Source of the DNA: Gammaproteobacteria bacterium | GTDB taxonomy: Bacteria; Pseudomonadota; Gammaproteobacteria; Steroidobacterales; Steroidobacteraceae | Assembly: GCA_027366635.1 (NCBI GenBank) | Contig: DAHXNE010000092.1 | Span: forward strand, 1 to 56,648 | Reading direction: 5' to 3' | DNA: 56,648 nucleotides | Shown: piece by piece, positions 46,347-53,727 of the stretch | Position numbering within the stretch: the first letter of the stretch is position 1 | Layout: every line of letters starts with the position of its first letter | Made by a program: the position numbers and the translations under genes | The notes under the pieces: generated by a model | Databases searched by the model: none | The model's input: only the letters and a program-made list of their open reading frames with translations | Told to the model about the DNA's origin: nothing

Positions 46347-47522
46347 GTGGGCGGGCGCATGCCCCCGTGGCCTGAGCCGTGCGCGGCGGCCGCGGTGCCG
46401 CTGCTGATCTGGCTGTACCTGGCGCTGTTTCGCGGGGGGTTCTGGCGAGCACGTACGCTGCCGCCGGCGGCGGTCGCCGTCCCGGCGCGCGTCGCGGCCA
46501 TCGTGCCGGCACGCAACGAGGCCGAGCACATCGGCCGCGCCGTGCAGTCTCTCCTGGGGCAGCGCTTCGAGGGACAGTTGCATGTGTTCGTGGTTGATGA
46601 CGGCAGTTCGGATGGCACGGCGGAGGCGGCGCGCGCGGCTGCCGAGGCGGCCGGCGCCGGTGAGCGGCTGACGGTGCTCCCGGGCGCGCCGTTGCCGCCG
46701 GGCTGGACGGGCAAGCTCTGGGCGATGGCGCAGGGCGTGCAGGCTGCGGCCGCGTCGCAGCCGGATTATCTGCTGTTCACCGACGCGGACATCGAGCATG
46801 CGCCGGACGGGGTTGCGGCACTGGTGTCCCAGGCGGTGACTCTGAGGCGCGATCTGGTCTCGGTCATGGTCCGGCTGTCGTGCGTCACGTGGGCCGAGCG
46901 CTGCCTGATACCGGCGTTCGTGTTCTTTTTCTTCAAACTCTATCCGCCGCGGTGGGTTGCCGCGGCGAACGCGCGGACCGCCGGCGCAGCGGGCGGCTGC
47001 ATGCTGGTCCGGCCTGCCGCACTCGCACGTTCCGGAGGGCTGGCGGCCATCCGCGGGCGCATCATCGATGACTGCGCGCTCGCCGGCCTGCTCAAGCGCG
47101 CCGGCGGCTCGCTCTGGCTCGGCCTGTCCGATACGACACGCAGTCTGCGCGTCTACGGCCGCTTCGCTGAAATCGGCGCCATGATCTCGCGCACCGCATT
47201 CCATCAGCTGCGCCACAGCGGGCTGTTGCTCGCCGGCTCGCTCGCCGCTCTGCTCGTGACCTACGTCGTCCCGCCGCTGCTGCTGCTGACCGGCGAGCCG
47301 TTGTGCATGGCGCTCGGGGCGGCCGCCTGGGCCGTGATGACGCTGTGCTATCTGCCCCTGGTGCGTTTCTATCGGCTCCCGAGCCGCTACGCGCTGCTCC
47401 TGCCGTGCATTGCGCTCTTTTACGCGGCGGCGACGCTGCATTCGGCGATCCGTTACGCGCGCGGCCGGGGGGGTGAGTGGAAGGGCCGGGCGCAGGATGT
47501 GCGCCCGAGCGAGACGGGGTGA
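46347..47522 (+). CDS. hpnB: HpnB, hopene-associated glycosyltransferase
   Basis: 391-residue membrane glycosyltransferase (GT2 fold) of the HpnB family. An N-terminal membrane helix (residues about 10-28) precedes the catalytic domain: AIVPARNEAEHIGRAV, VFVVDDGSSDGTAEAA, PPGWTGKLWAMAQG, LLFTDADIEHAPDG (DxD-type donor site) and a C-terminal region with three membrane helices, VTYVVPPLLLLTGEP and ALLLPCIALFY among them. The acceptor is unknown in all species to my knowledge. Start may be the GTG at 46347 or the ATG at 46359. It overlaps the next gene by 4 bases. Confidence 0.88.
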   Translation: MGGRMPPWPEPCAAAAVPLLIWLYLALFRGGFWRARTLPPAAVAVPARVAAIVPARNEAEHIGRAVQSLLGQRFEGQLHVFVVDDGSSDGTAEAARAAAEAAGAGERLTVLPGAPLPPGWTGKLWAMAQGVQAAAASQPDYLLFTDADIEHAPDGVAALVSQAVTLRRDLVSVMVRLSCVTWAERCLIPAFVFFFFKLYPPRWVAAANARTAGAAGGCMLVRPAALARSGGLAAIRGRIIDDCALAGLLKRAGGSLWLGLSDTTRSLRVYGRFAEIGAMISRTAFHQLRHSGLLLAGSLAALLVTYVVPPLLLLTGEPLCMALGAAAWAVMTLCYLPLVRFYRLPSRYALLLPCIALFYAAATLHSAIRYARGRGGEWKGRAQDVRPSETG

Positions 47523-48358
47523 CCCGGCGGGCGCAGCCGAGCGTGCCGCGGCCGCTCGAACCGGGGCGCATCGAGTTGTGGTGTACGTTCCTCGCCGATG
47601 TCGATGCCGAAGGAACGTGGGAGCGCTACCCCGCGCTGCTCAGCGAAGCCGAGCGCGCGCGCCAGCAGCGGTTTCGTTTCGCGCCGGATCGCCGGCGGGA
47701 CCTCGCCGCCCGCGCCCTTGCCCGCACCGTGTTGTCGCGCTACGCGCCCGTGGCTCCCGAAACGTGGGTCTTCGAAGCCGATGCGCACGGCCGCCCGCGG
47801 ATCTGCTCGCCACGAACCGCAGCATCGCTTGAATTCAATATCGCGCACAGCGGCGATCTGGTCGTGGTGGGGGTCGCGCCCGGAACGCCGCTCGGTGTCG
47901 ATGCGGAGCACCTGGCGCGTGGGACGGATACGACGGCGCTCGAGCGGTATTTCTCGCCGCTGGAGATCGAGCAGCTGCGGGCGCTGCCGGCGCATGCGCG
48001 GCGGCTACGGTTCTTCGAGCTCTGGACGCTCAAGGAGTCCTATCTCAAGGCTCGGGGCGTGGGTCTGCGCCTGCCGCTGCATTCGCTGACGTTCGAGTTG
48101 CCCGGATCCGGCGCGGTACGCTTGGTGCTGGCGGCGGGAGTTGCCGACAGCGCCTCCCGTTGGGCATTCGCGCAGTTCACGCTGCGCGATGAGTACGTGC
48201 TCGCCGTGTGCGCCGAGCGTGTGGGACCGCAGCCGCTGCAGCTTGTCGTGCGCGAGGCGGTTCCCTTCGGCTCGCAGCGGCGGCTCGCGCCGCGGCTCGA
48301 GCGCGCCGCCGGGATTGAAGCGGCCGCGCCGCAGCGGTGGTCCGAGTCCGGGCGCTGA
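47519..48358 (+). CDS. 4'-phosphopantetheinyl transferase (Sfp type)
   Basis: 279-residue Sfp-type enzyme that moves phosphopantetheine from CoA to a Ser of an acyl or peptidyl carrier protein. The metal site is GVDAE (residues 126-130, Asp128 and Glu130) and the second motif is FFELWTLKESYLKA (Trp169, Lys172, Glu173). RFRFAPDRRRDLAARAL and SLEFNIAHSGDLVVV complete the family pattern. The start is the GTG at 47519 that overlaps the hpnB stop as GTGA, indicating coupling. No carrier-protein or synthase gene is in the window, so the partner is elsewhere. Confidence 0.9.
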   Translation: MTRRAQPSVPRPLEPGRIELWCTFLADVDAEGTWERYPALLSEAERARQQRFRFAPDRRRDLAARALARTVLSRYAPVAPETWVFEADAHGRPRICSPRTAASLEFNIAHSGDLVVVGVAPGTPLGVDAEHLARGTDTTALERYFSPLEIEQLRALPAHARRLRFFELWTLKESYLKARGVGLRLPLHSLTFELPGSGAVRLVLAAGVADSASRWAFAQFTLRDEYVLAVCAERVGPQPLQLVVREAVPFGSQRRLAPRLERAAGIEAAAPQRWSESGR

Positions 48359-48455
48359 GGGGGCGGGCGCCGCAGAAACCCTGCTCGGGCGCCGTGCCCG
48401 ATTCCGCTCAAGTTAGGTTAAGCTGCCGCGATCGCTCACCTCCAGGTTCGCGTCA

Positions 48456-48953
48456 ATGGATCTTTTGATCGTGCGGCATGCCATCGCCTGCGCGCACAAT
48501 CCCCGGCGTTGGCCGGATGATGGCGAGCGTCCGCTCACGCCCGAGGGGGCGGAGCGCGCCAAGCGGGCCGCCCGGGGGATCGGCCGCGTCGTCGGTGCTC
48601 CGGAGCGGGTGCTGACGAGCCCGCTGGCCCGCGCGCTCGAGACGGCCGCGATTCTCACGGCGCACGCGGGTTGGCCGCAAGCGAGGCTGTGTACGGCTCT
48701 TGCGCCCGAGGCGGCGCTCGAGGCGCTGCTCGAGGCGCTGCGTGCCGAGCCGGGCCGGCGGGTCGCGATCGTCGGCCATCAGCCGGGACTCGGCCGTCTC
48801 ATGGCCCACTGCCTGGCGGGCACCGCGCGGCCCGAAGCGTTCGAGCTGAAGAAACCCGGGGTGGCCCTGCTGGGGTTCGCCGGCGCGGTGTGTGCGGGCG
48901 GCGGGACGTTGCGCTGGCTGCTCCCACCGGGCGTCCTGCGCGCGGTGCGCTGA
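48456..48953 (+). CDS. sixA: phosphohistidine phosphatase SixA
   Basis: 165-residue histidine phosphatase of the SixA subgroup. The catalytic RH is in LIVRHAIAC (residues 4-12), the second Arg in SPLARALETA and the second catalytic His in VAIVGHQPGLGRLM. SixA removes phosphate from histidine phosphotransfer proteins. It is short, without a signal peptide. It is followed by a perfect 16-base palindrome and is convergent with the large flavoprotein gene. Confidence 0.9.
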   Translation: MDLLIVRHAIACAHNPRRWPDDGERPLTPEGAERAKRAARGIGRVVGAPERVLTSPLARALETAAILTAHAGWPQARLCTALAPEAALEALLEALRAEPGRRVAIVGHQPGLGRLMAHCLAGTARPEAFELKKPGVALLGFAGAVCAGGGTLRWLLPPGVLRAVR

Positions 48954-48956
48954 GCG

Positions 48957-48972
48957 TTGCGGCCGGCCGCAA
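48957..48972. repeat. perfect 16-base palindrome after sixA
   Basis: TTGCGGCC is followed directly by GGCCGCAA, 4 bases after the sixA stop and 117 bases from the end of the convergent flavoprotein gene. With no loop and no T-run it is not a classical terminator, but in RNA it could still form a stem, or act as a site for a dimeric protein. Confidence 0.45.
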
Positions 48973-49088
48973 GCCCTGCGCCTGGGGTTGAGCAACACGA
49001 TGACGTCCGGCCGGCAGATCAGATCGGCAAGGGGAATCCTCGCCGTGGGTGCGCCACCGGTGCGCGTCGCGCGCGGCGGACCGCCGCC

Positions 49089-52000
49089 TCACTCCACGGT
49101 GTCGCGGCAGGCGTTGATCCAACGGGCCGTCAGCTTCTCCTGCAGGGCATTCTGACCCAGACGCTGGCGCAGCACGCCGAAGTCGACGCGGTCCATCTCC
49201 TGGTCCTGGTTCAGGCAGCTGAAGACGATGGTCTCGATGCCGGTGGTCGGATCACGGTGCGACTGGAGACATTGGGCGCAAATCGCCTTCATCATGCACT
49301 GCATCGGCGAGTTGATACTGGCGAGCGCGACGTGCCCGCGCTTGAGGCGCGCCGCGAGTCCGCCGCGCCTCGCGGCGGCCACGGCGGCCATCATCGACTC
49401 GGAGCCGATGGCGATGATGCGATCGACCTTCTCGAGCGCGATGGGCACCGCGCCCAGCCCGGAGGTGGCGTAAGCCTCGAGGGCCTGCACGACATTGCCG
49501 ACGAACTGTCTGTCCTGTGGCCGCGCGGGCTGCGGCGCCGGCGCCGAATCGGTGCACCACACCAGCGCATCGGAGGCGTCCTCGAGATCCTGGCGTTTGA
49601 ACACGTCGGTACTGGAGCGATAGCCGGCGAAATACAGGACGCGGGAGCCGGCGGCGCGCATGGCGCGGCCGATCGAGAACAACACCGCGTTGCCCAGCCC
49701 GCCGCCGATCAGCAGGACCGTCTCATCGCGGGGTATGTGCGTCGGCTCGCCGGTCGGTCCCATCAGCGCGACCGGCTGTCCCGGCTCGAGCAGGGTGCAC
49801 AGGCTCGAGGAGCCGCCCATCTCGAGCGCCACCAGCCCGACGTGTCCCGGCCCCGGATCCACCCAGGCGCCGGTCAGGGCGATTCCCTCCATCGCCAGGC
49901 GCGTGCCGCAGGCCTGCGGCGCGCCGGCCTCGTAGTTCTGCAGTCTGAAGAACTGACCAGGGCGGAACGCGCGCGCTGCAAGTGGCGCCTCGACAACCAC
50001 CTCGACGATGGTGGCGGTCAGCCGCTCGACCCGCACCACGCGCGCGCTGCCTTGCGAGCGCAGCCGCTCGAGCACTGTCGCGGGCTCCGTAGTGCTGGCG
50101 ACGCGCTCGAGCAGACGCGAAATGATGGGATAGCCGTTCTTGGCGCTCGCCATCGCCTTCACGACGGTGCCGGCGAAGGACGGGTGAAGATCGCCGAAGA
50201 AGCTGATGGCCTTGCCGTCCGCGCCGAGATGCGCGATCACGTGCGTGGCGGCGGGCTTGCCGCAGCGCTCCGGCGCGACCGGCGTGCCGGATTCGTCGTA
50301 CGCCTGGAAATGGTTGCCATCGAGCCGCAGGACCGGCGCCTCGCGCGCCAGCACCGTATTGGGTACCGTGCCGGCGGCGATCAGCACCGTCCGCGCGGTC
50401 AGGGTGGATTCGGCCCCGGTCACGGTGTTGCGGACGCGCAGGCCGTTGGCGTGACCAAACGGGTCGATCTGCACCGCAAGGGGCTGAAGGTTCTCCGCGT
50501 AGGCGATTCCCTCCGCCAGCGCGTTGATGATCTCCTCGTGATTCTTGTAGGCCGGCGAGGCCGTCATCACGCGCCGGTACAGGATGCGGGCGCCGCCCCA
50601 GGCACGCAGCAGGCCGACGATGTCGGGCTCGCGGCCGTCGCGCTCGGCCGCGGCCCGTTCGGCGCGCAGTGCGCGCGCGTGCTGCAGAAACTCCTCGGCG
50701 ATGGCCCGATCCTCCTCGGACCAGCCGCCGCGGACCTGCTCGGCGCCGAAGCGGGCGCAGAGGCGCTCGTAGCGGCTCAGGAACCGCTCGACCTGCACCG
50801 GATAGTAGGCCAACGCCTCGGTGCAGGTATCGATGGCGGTCAGGCCGCCGCCGATCACCACGACCGGCAGGCGCATCTGCAGGTTGGCCAGCGTGTCGGC
50901 GCGCGCCGCGCCGGTCAGCTGCAACGCCATGAGGAAGTCGGAAGCCTGGCGCACGCCGCGGGCCAGGCCGTTCGGAATCTCCAGAAGCGTGGGCCTGCCG
51001 GCGCCCATGCACAGCGCGATGTGATCGAAGCCGAGGGCAAAGGCGTCCTCGACGCCAAGCGCGCCGCCGAAGCGCAGGGCGCCGAGCAGCGCGAACTGCG
51101 CGCGCCGCTCGAGCAACAATCGGAGGATCTTCAGGAAGTTCTTGTCCCAACGGACGGTGATGCCGTATTCGGCCACGCCGCCGAAACCGGCGCTGACCCG
51201 CTCGGCGAGCGACTCGCGCAGCGCGTCGATCCGGCGGATCAGGCCGAATCGGATGCCGTCGCGGTCGCGGCCGGCGAGCTCGGGCGGCAACGGCTCTATC
51301 TTCAGCCCGTCGATGAGCGCGACCGCGTGGCCGTCGTTGAGCAGGTGATGCGCCAGCGTGTAGCCCGCAGGACCGGCGCCGACGACCAGCACGGAGCGGC
51401 CGCTCGGCGGACGCGGCAGCGGCCGGCGGAAATTCAGCGGGTTCCAGCGGGTGAGCAGGCTGTAGATCTCGAAGCCCCAGGGCAACTCGAGCACGTCCTT
51501 CAGGATGCGGGTCTCCGCCTGGGGAATGTTCACCGGATCGCGGTGTTGCTTCTGGTAGATGCAGCTGACCATGCAGTCGTTGCAGATGCGATGACCCGTG
51601 CCGGCGAGCATCGGATTGTCGACGCAGGCGATCGCCAGGGCGGACAAGACATGACCGCGCCGCTTCGCCTCGTGCATCTCCGAGATGCGCTCGCCGAGCG
51701 GGCAGCCGGTCTGCGGCGCCCCGACCGCGCTCTGCTCGAATGATCCCGACGCGGCGCGCAAGCCGCTCGAGCACGAATCCTTGTCCTGGTGATGACAGTA
51801 GATGCAGTAGTGGATCTCGCCCAATCCTCCCGTCAGGTCGCAGCCGGCATCCGTCAGCTCGAATCCGCGCCGCTGCCGCACCGCGTGCTCGGCGGGCGCC
51901 TCGAGCCAGGCGATGCCGCCTTCCTGCCGGCTGTCGGTGGCCACCAGTTGCAGCGGGTCGTGCTTGCGCGGCACTTGAAACAGCGCGTGATCGCCGAAGC

Positions 52001-52535
52001 GCCGGCGGCCGTCCGGGCTGAGCGCGGCCCAGGTGACGAATCGCTCGGCCGCGGCGAGCTCGGCGCGGCACTGCGGCTCGTGCTCCAGCCACGAGCGTAC
52101 CGCGCGGGCGAAGCGCACCGCCTCGAATGGGCCGTGCAGATGCGTCTCGAGCGCCGCGAGCGCCGCGTCGCCGTCGATGCCCGCGGCATCCTCGCGGGTG
52201 GCCTTCTTGGCGATGTGCCGCTGGACGAACTTGCGGCGCACTTCGAAGACGACCTCGAGATCGTTCTGGCGCTCGACCAACTCGGCCACTTCCGCGCCGA
52301 TTGCGAATAGCGCGCAGAGAAACTCGTCGACGAGCGGGGCAAGCAGCAGCCACAACTCGCTCTCGTCCGGGCGCGCCACTGCCTCGCCGGCCCTCGCGGC
52401 CGCCAGACGCCCGGCCAGCGCCGGGTCGCGCTCGAGCAGGAACCGGCGGAAGCGGGCATCGAGCCGCTCGAGCCCGGCACCGGAATAGAGGTCTTCGGGC
52501 GTCGGCAACCCGCTTGCCGCCATGGTGACGTTCAT
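49089..52535 (-). CDS. fused GltD/NfnB-like plus PyrK/NfnA-like iron-sulfur flavoprotein
   Basis: 1148-residue cytoplasmic oxidoreductase with a composite plan. Residues 1-235 are helical and unfamiliar. Cysteines 244, 247, 255, 278, 318, 321 and 325 (CIYCHHQDKDSC, CNDCMVSC) resemble the two N-terminal [4Fe-4S] sites of GltD/NfnB. An FAD Rossmann fold follows (VVGAGPAGYTLAHHLL at 385-400) and then an NAD(P) fold (VVVIGGGLTAIDTC, 558-571). Residues about 830-1148 look like PyrK/NfnA: PGQFFRL (FAD), LLIGGGLGNA (NAD) and a [2Fe-2S] set Cys1080, 1086, 1089, 1107. This arrangement suggests electron transfer between NAD(P)H and another carrier, perhaps with bifurcation. The exact reaction is unknown. 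Confidence 0.82.
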   Translation of the reverse strand: MNVTMAASGLPTPEDLYSGAGLERLDARFRRFLLERDPALAGRLAAARAGEAVARPDESELWLLLAPLVDEFLCALFAIGAEVAELVERQNDLEVVFEVRRKFVQRHIAKKATREDAAGIDGDAALAALETHLHGPFEAVRFARAVRSWLEHEPQCRAELAAAERFVTWAALSPDGRRRFGDHALFQVPRKHDPLQLVATDSRQEGGIAWLEAPAEHAVRQRRGFELTDAGCDLTGGLGEIHYCIYCHHQDKDSCSSGLRAASGSFEQSAVGAPQTGCPLGERISEMHEAKRRGHVLSALAIACVDNPMLAGTGHRICNDCMVSCIYQKQHRDPVNIPQAETRILKDVLELPWGFEIYSLLTRWNPLNFRRPLPRPPSGRSVLVVGAGPAGYTLAHHLLNDGHAVALIDGLKIEPLPPELAGRDRDGIRFGLIRRIDALRESLAERVSAGFGGVAEYGITVRWDKNFLKILRLLLERRAQFALLGALRFGGALGVEDAFALGFDHIALCMGAGRPTLLEIPNGLARGVRQASDFLMALQLTGAARADTLANLQMRLPVVVIGGGLTAIDTCTEALAYYPVQVERFLSRYERLCARFGAEQVRGGWSEEDRAIAEEFLQHARALRAERAAAERDGREPDIVGLLRAWGGARILYRRVMTASPAYKNHEEIINALAEGIAYAENLQPLAVQIDPFGHANGLRVRNTVTGAESTLTARTVLIAAGTVPNTVLAREAPVLRLDGNHFQAYDESGTPVAPERCGKPAATHVIAHLGADGKAISFFGDLHPSFAGTVVKAMASAKNGYPIISRLLERVASTTEPATVLERLRSQGSARVVRVERLTATIVEVVVEAPLAARAFRPGQFFRLQNYEAGAPQACGTRLAMEGIALTGAWVDPGPGHVGLVALEMGGSSSLCTLLEPGQPVALMGPTGEPTHIPRDETVLLIGGGLGNAVLFSIGRAMRAAGSRVLYFAGYRSSTDVFKRQDLEDASDALVWCTDSAPAPQPARPQDRQFVGNVVQALEAYATSGLGAVPIALEKVDRIIAIGSESMMAAVAAARRGGLAARLKRGHVALASINSPMQCMMKAICAQCLQSHRDPTTGIETIVFSCLNQDQEMDRVDFGVLRQRLGQNALQEKLTARWINACRDTVE

Positions 52536-52721
52536 CGCGTCAGGTCCTGGGCGGGGCGGATGTCACGCGCCGGCGGCCGGTGTTCGCGCCGGGATCGAGC
52601 CTCGCGACCGTGGCCTGACACCCGCACGACACGCGTGCCTCGAGTACGCGTCAGTGCCGCCGATCGGGGGGCAGGTCCGGGCAGGCGGGGGGATGAGCGC
52701 GCGAGGCATAACCGGCCCAGT

Positions 52722-53429
52722 TTACTTTACGGCAACTGTGTCGGTCCAATAGGTCCGCGTCTGCCCGTCCGGTCGCACCTGAATCATTCCGGTCCACGTC
52801 TCGCGGCGAAGGGGATGCACCTGCTCGCCGGCGCGCAGCACGATGCAGCCGTGTTTTCGTCCCCTGGCCTGCGCCTTTGCCCAGTCGGACTTGTCGATCA
52901 GCGCGGCGCTGAGCAGTGCCTGGAAGTCGATCCGGCGGGGGCAGGCGGGGAAATTCGACGTCACCGCCACGGACGGGTTGTCGGCAGGGGCCGGCGCGGG
53001 CCGGACCCCGCTCGATGTCGGGCGTCGTTCACCGGCAGGCGGGCCGCCGGTCGCGCTCGACTGCGCAATCGCGCCCGAGCCGGGCCGGCGTGGTCGGCTC
53101 CAAGGGACCGTCAGGGCCGCGATCGAACCGACACTACGAGTCCGCAGCGATCGGGGCGACAGCCCGAGCCTGGAATATCGAGCCAGGTCGCGGCCGTGGA
53201 ATTTGGCGCGACAGGCGGCGCGCATCGCCCGGTCGACTTGCTGGGCCATTGTCCGCGGGAGCGAGGCATGGTCGGCAGAGTGCCTCGCCGCGAGCATGCC
53301 CAGCCGAAATTCGTCCCTGCCGAATCGCGCGACGCTCTCGCCATACGGGGGCCTGGTACAACTCACGTGGGCACTGGCCACGTTCCAGGCCAGCATGAGA
53401 CATCCGAGAAGTGCAATCCGCCTCTTCAT
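52722..53429 (-). CDS. secreted protein of unknown function with low-complexity linker
   Basis: 235 residues with a signal peptide (IALLGCLMLAWNVASA, cleavage expected before HVSC). A helical segment of about 60 residues (DEFRLGMLAARHSAD...DRAMRAAC) is followed by a Pro/Arg/Ser-rich linker (about 105-155). The C-terminal 80 residues read as a mixed domain: NFPACPRRIDFQALLSAALIDKSDWA, GCIVLRAGEQVHPL and TWTGMIQVRPDGQTRTYWTDTV. Four cysteines in the mature part could pair. No family was recognised. It lies alone between the flavoprotein and the sulfotransferases, all on the minus strand. Confidence 0.62.
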   Translation of the reverse strand: MKRRIALLGCLMLAWNVASAHVSCTRPPYGESVARFGRDEFRLGMLAARHSADHASLPRTMAQQVDRAMRAACRAKFHGRDLARYSRLGLSPRSLRTRSVGSIAALTVPWSRPRRPGSGAIAQSSATGGPPAGERRPTSSGVRPAPAPADNPSVAVTSNFPACPRRIDFQALLSAALIDKSDWAKAQARGRKHGCIVLRAGEQVHPLRRETWTGMIQVRPDGQTRTYWTDTVAVK

Positions 53430-53727
53430 TCATGGCCCTCGTTGCGAAGGGTGCAGCATACGCCGGGCGTGTCGCTGCGCAAAGCGCGCCACGGACGGCG
53501 TGACCGACAACAGCCGGCCCGGGGCCGGGCCGCACTGACCCGGCGCGACTGGCGCGCCGGCCGCGCAACCGGCGTCGAGTCGCAACATGGACCGGCCGCA
53601 ACAAACTCCCGCGCCGTCGCCACCGCGTGGCGCGTCCGGTATCGCGATCCGGGCGCCATGCCGCAATCGCCTCGGGCCGGCCATCGCGGCGGGCGGGCGG
53701 ATGTTTCGCGTCTCCTCCGGTCGCCCA
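53430..53727. other. 298-base intergenic region
   Basis: Lies between the secreted protein and the TPR-sulfotransferase gene, both on the minus strand. GC-rich short palindromes are present (for example CGGCC-CGG-GGCCG), but no open frame with plausible codon use and no clear promoter were found. Confidence 0.4.

Noticed and set aside
48957-51743. 928-codon plus-strand open frame opposite the flavoprotein
   Set aside because: It is antisense to a gene with clear FAD, NAD and Fe-S motifs, has no motifs of its own, and arises from high GC at third positions.
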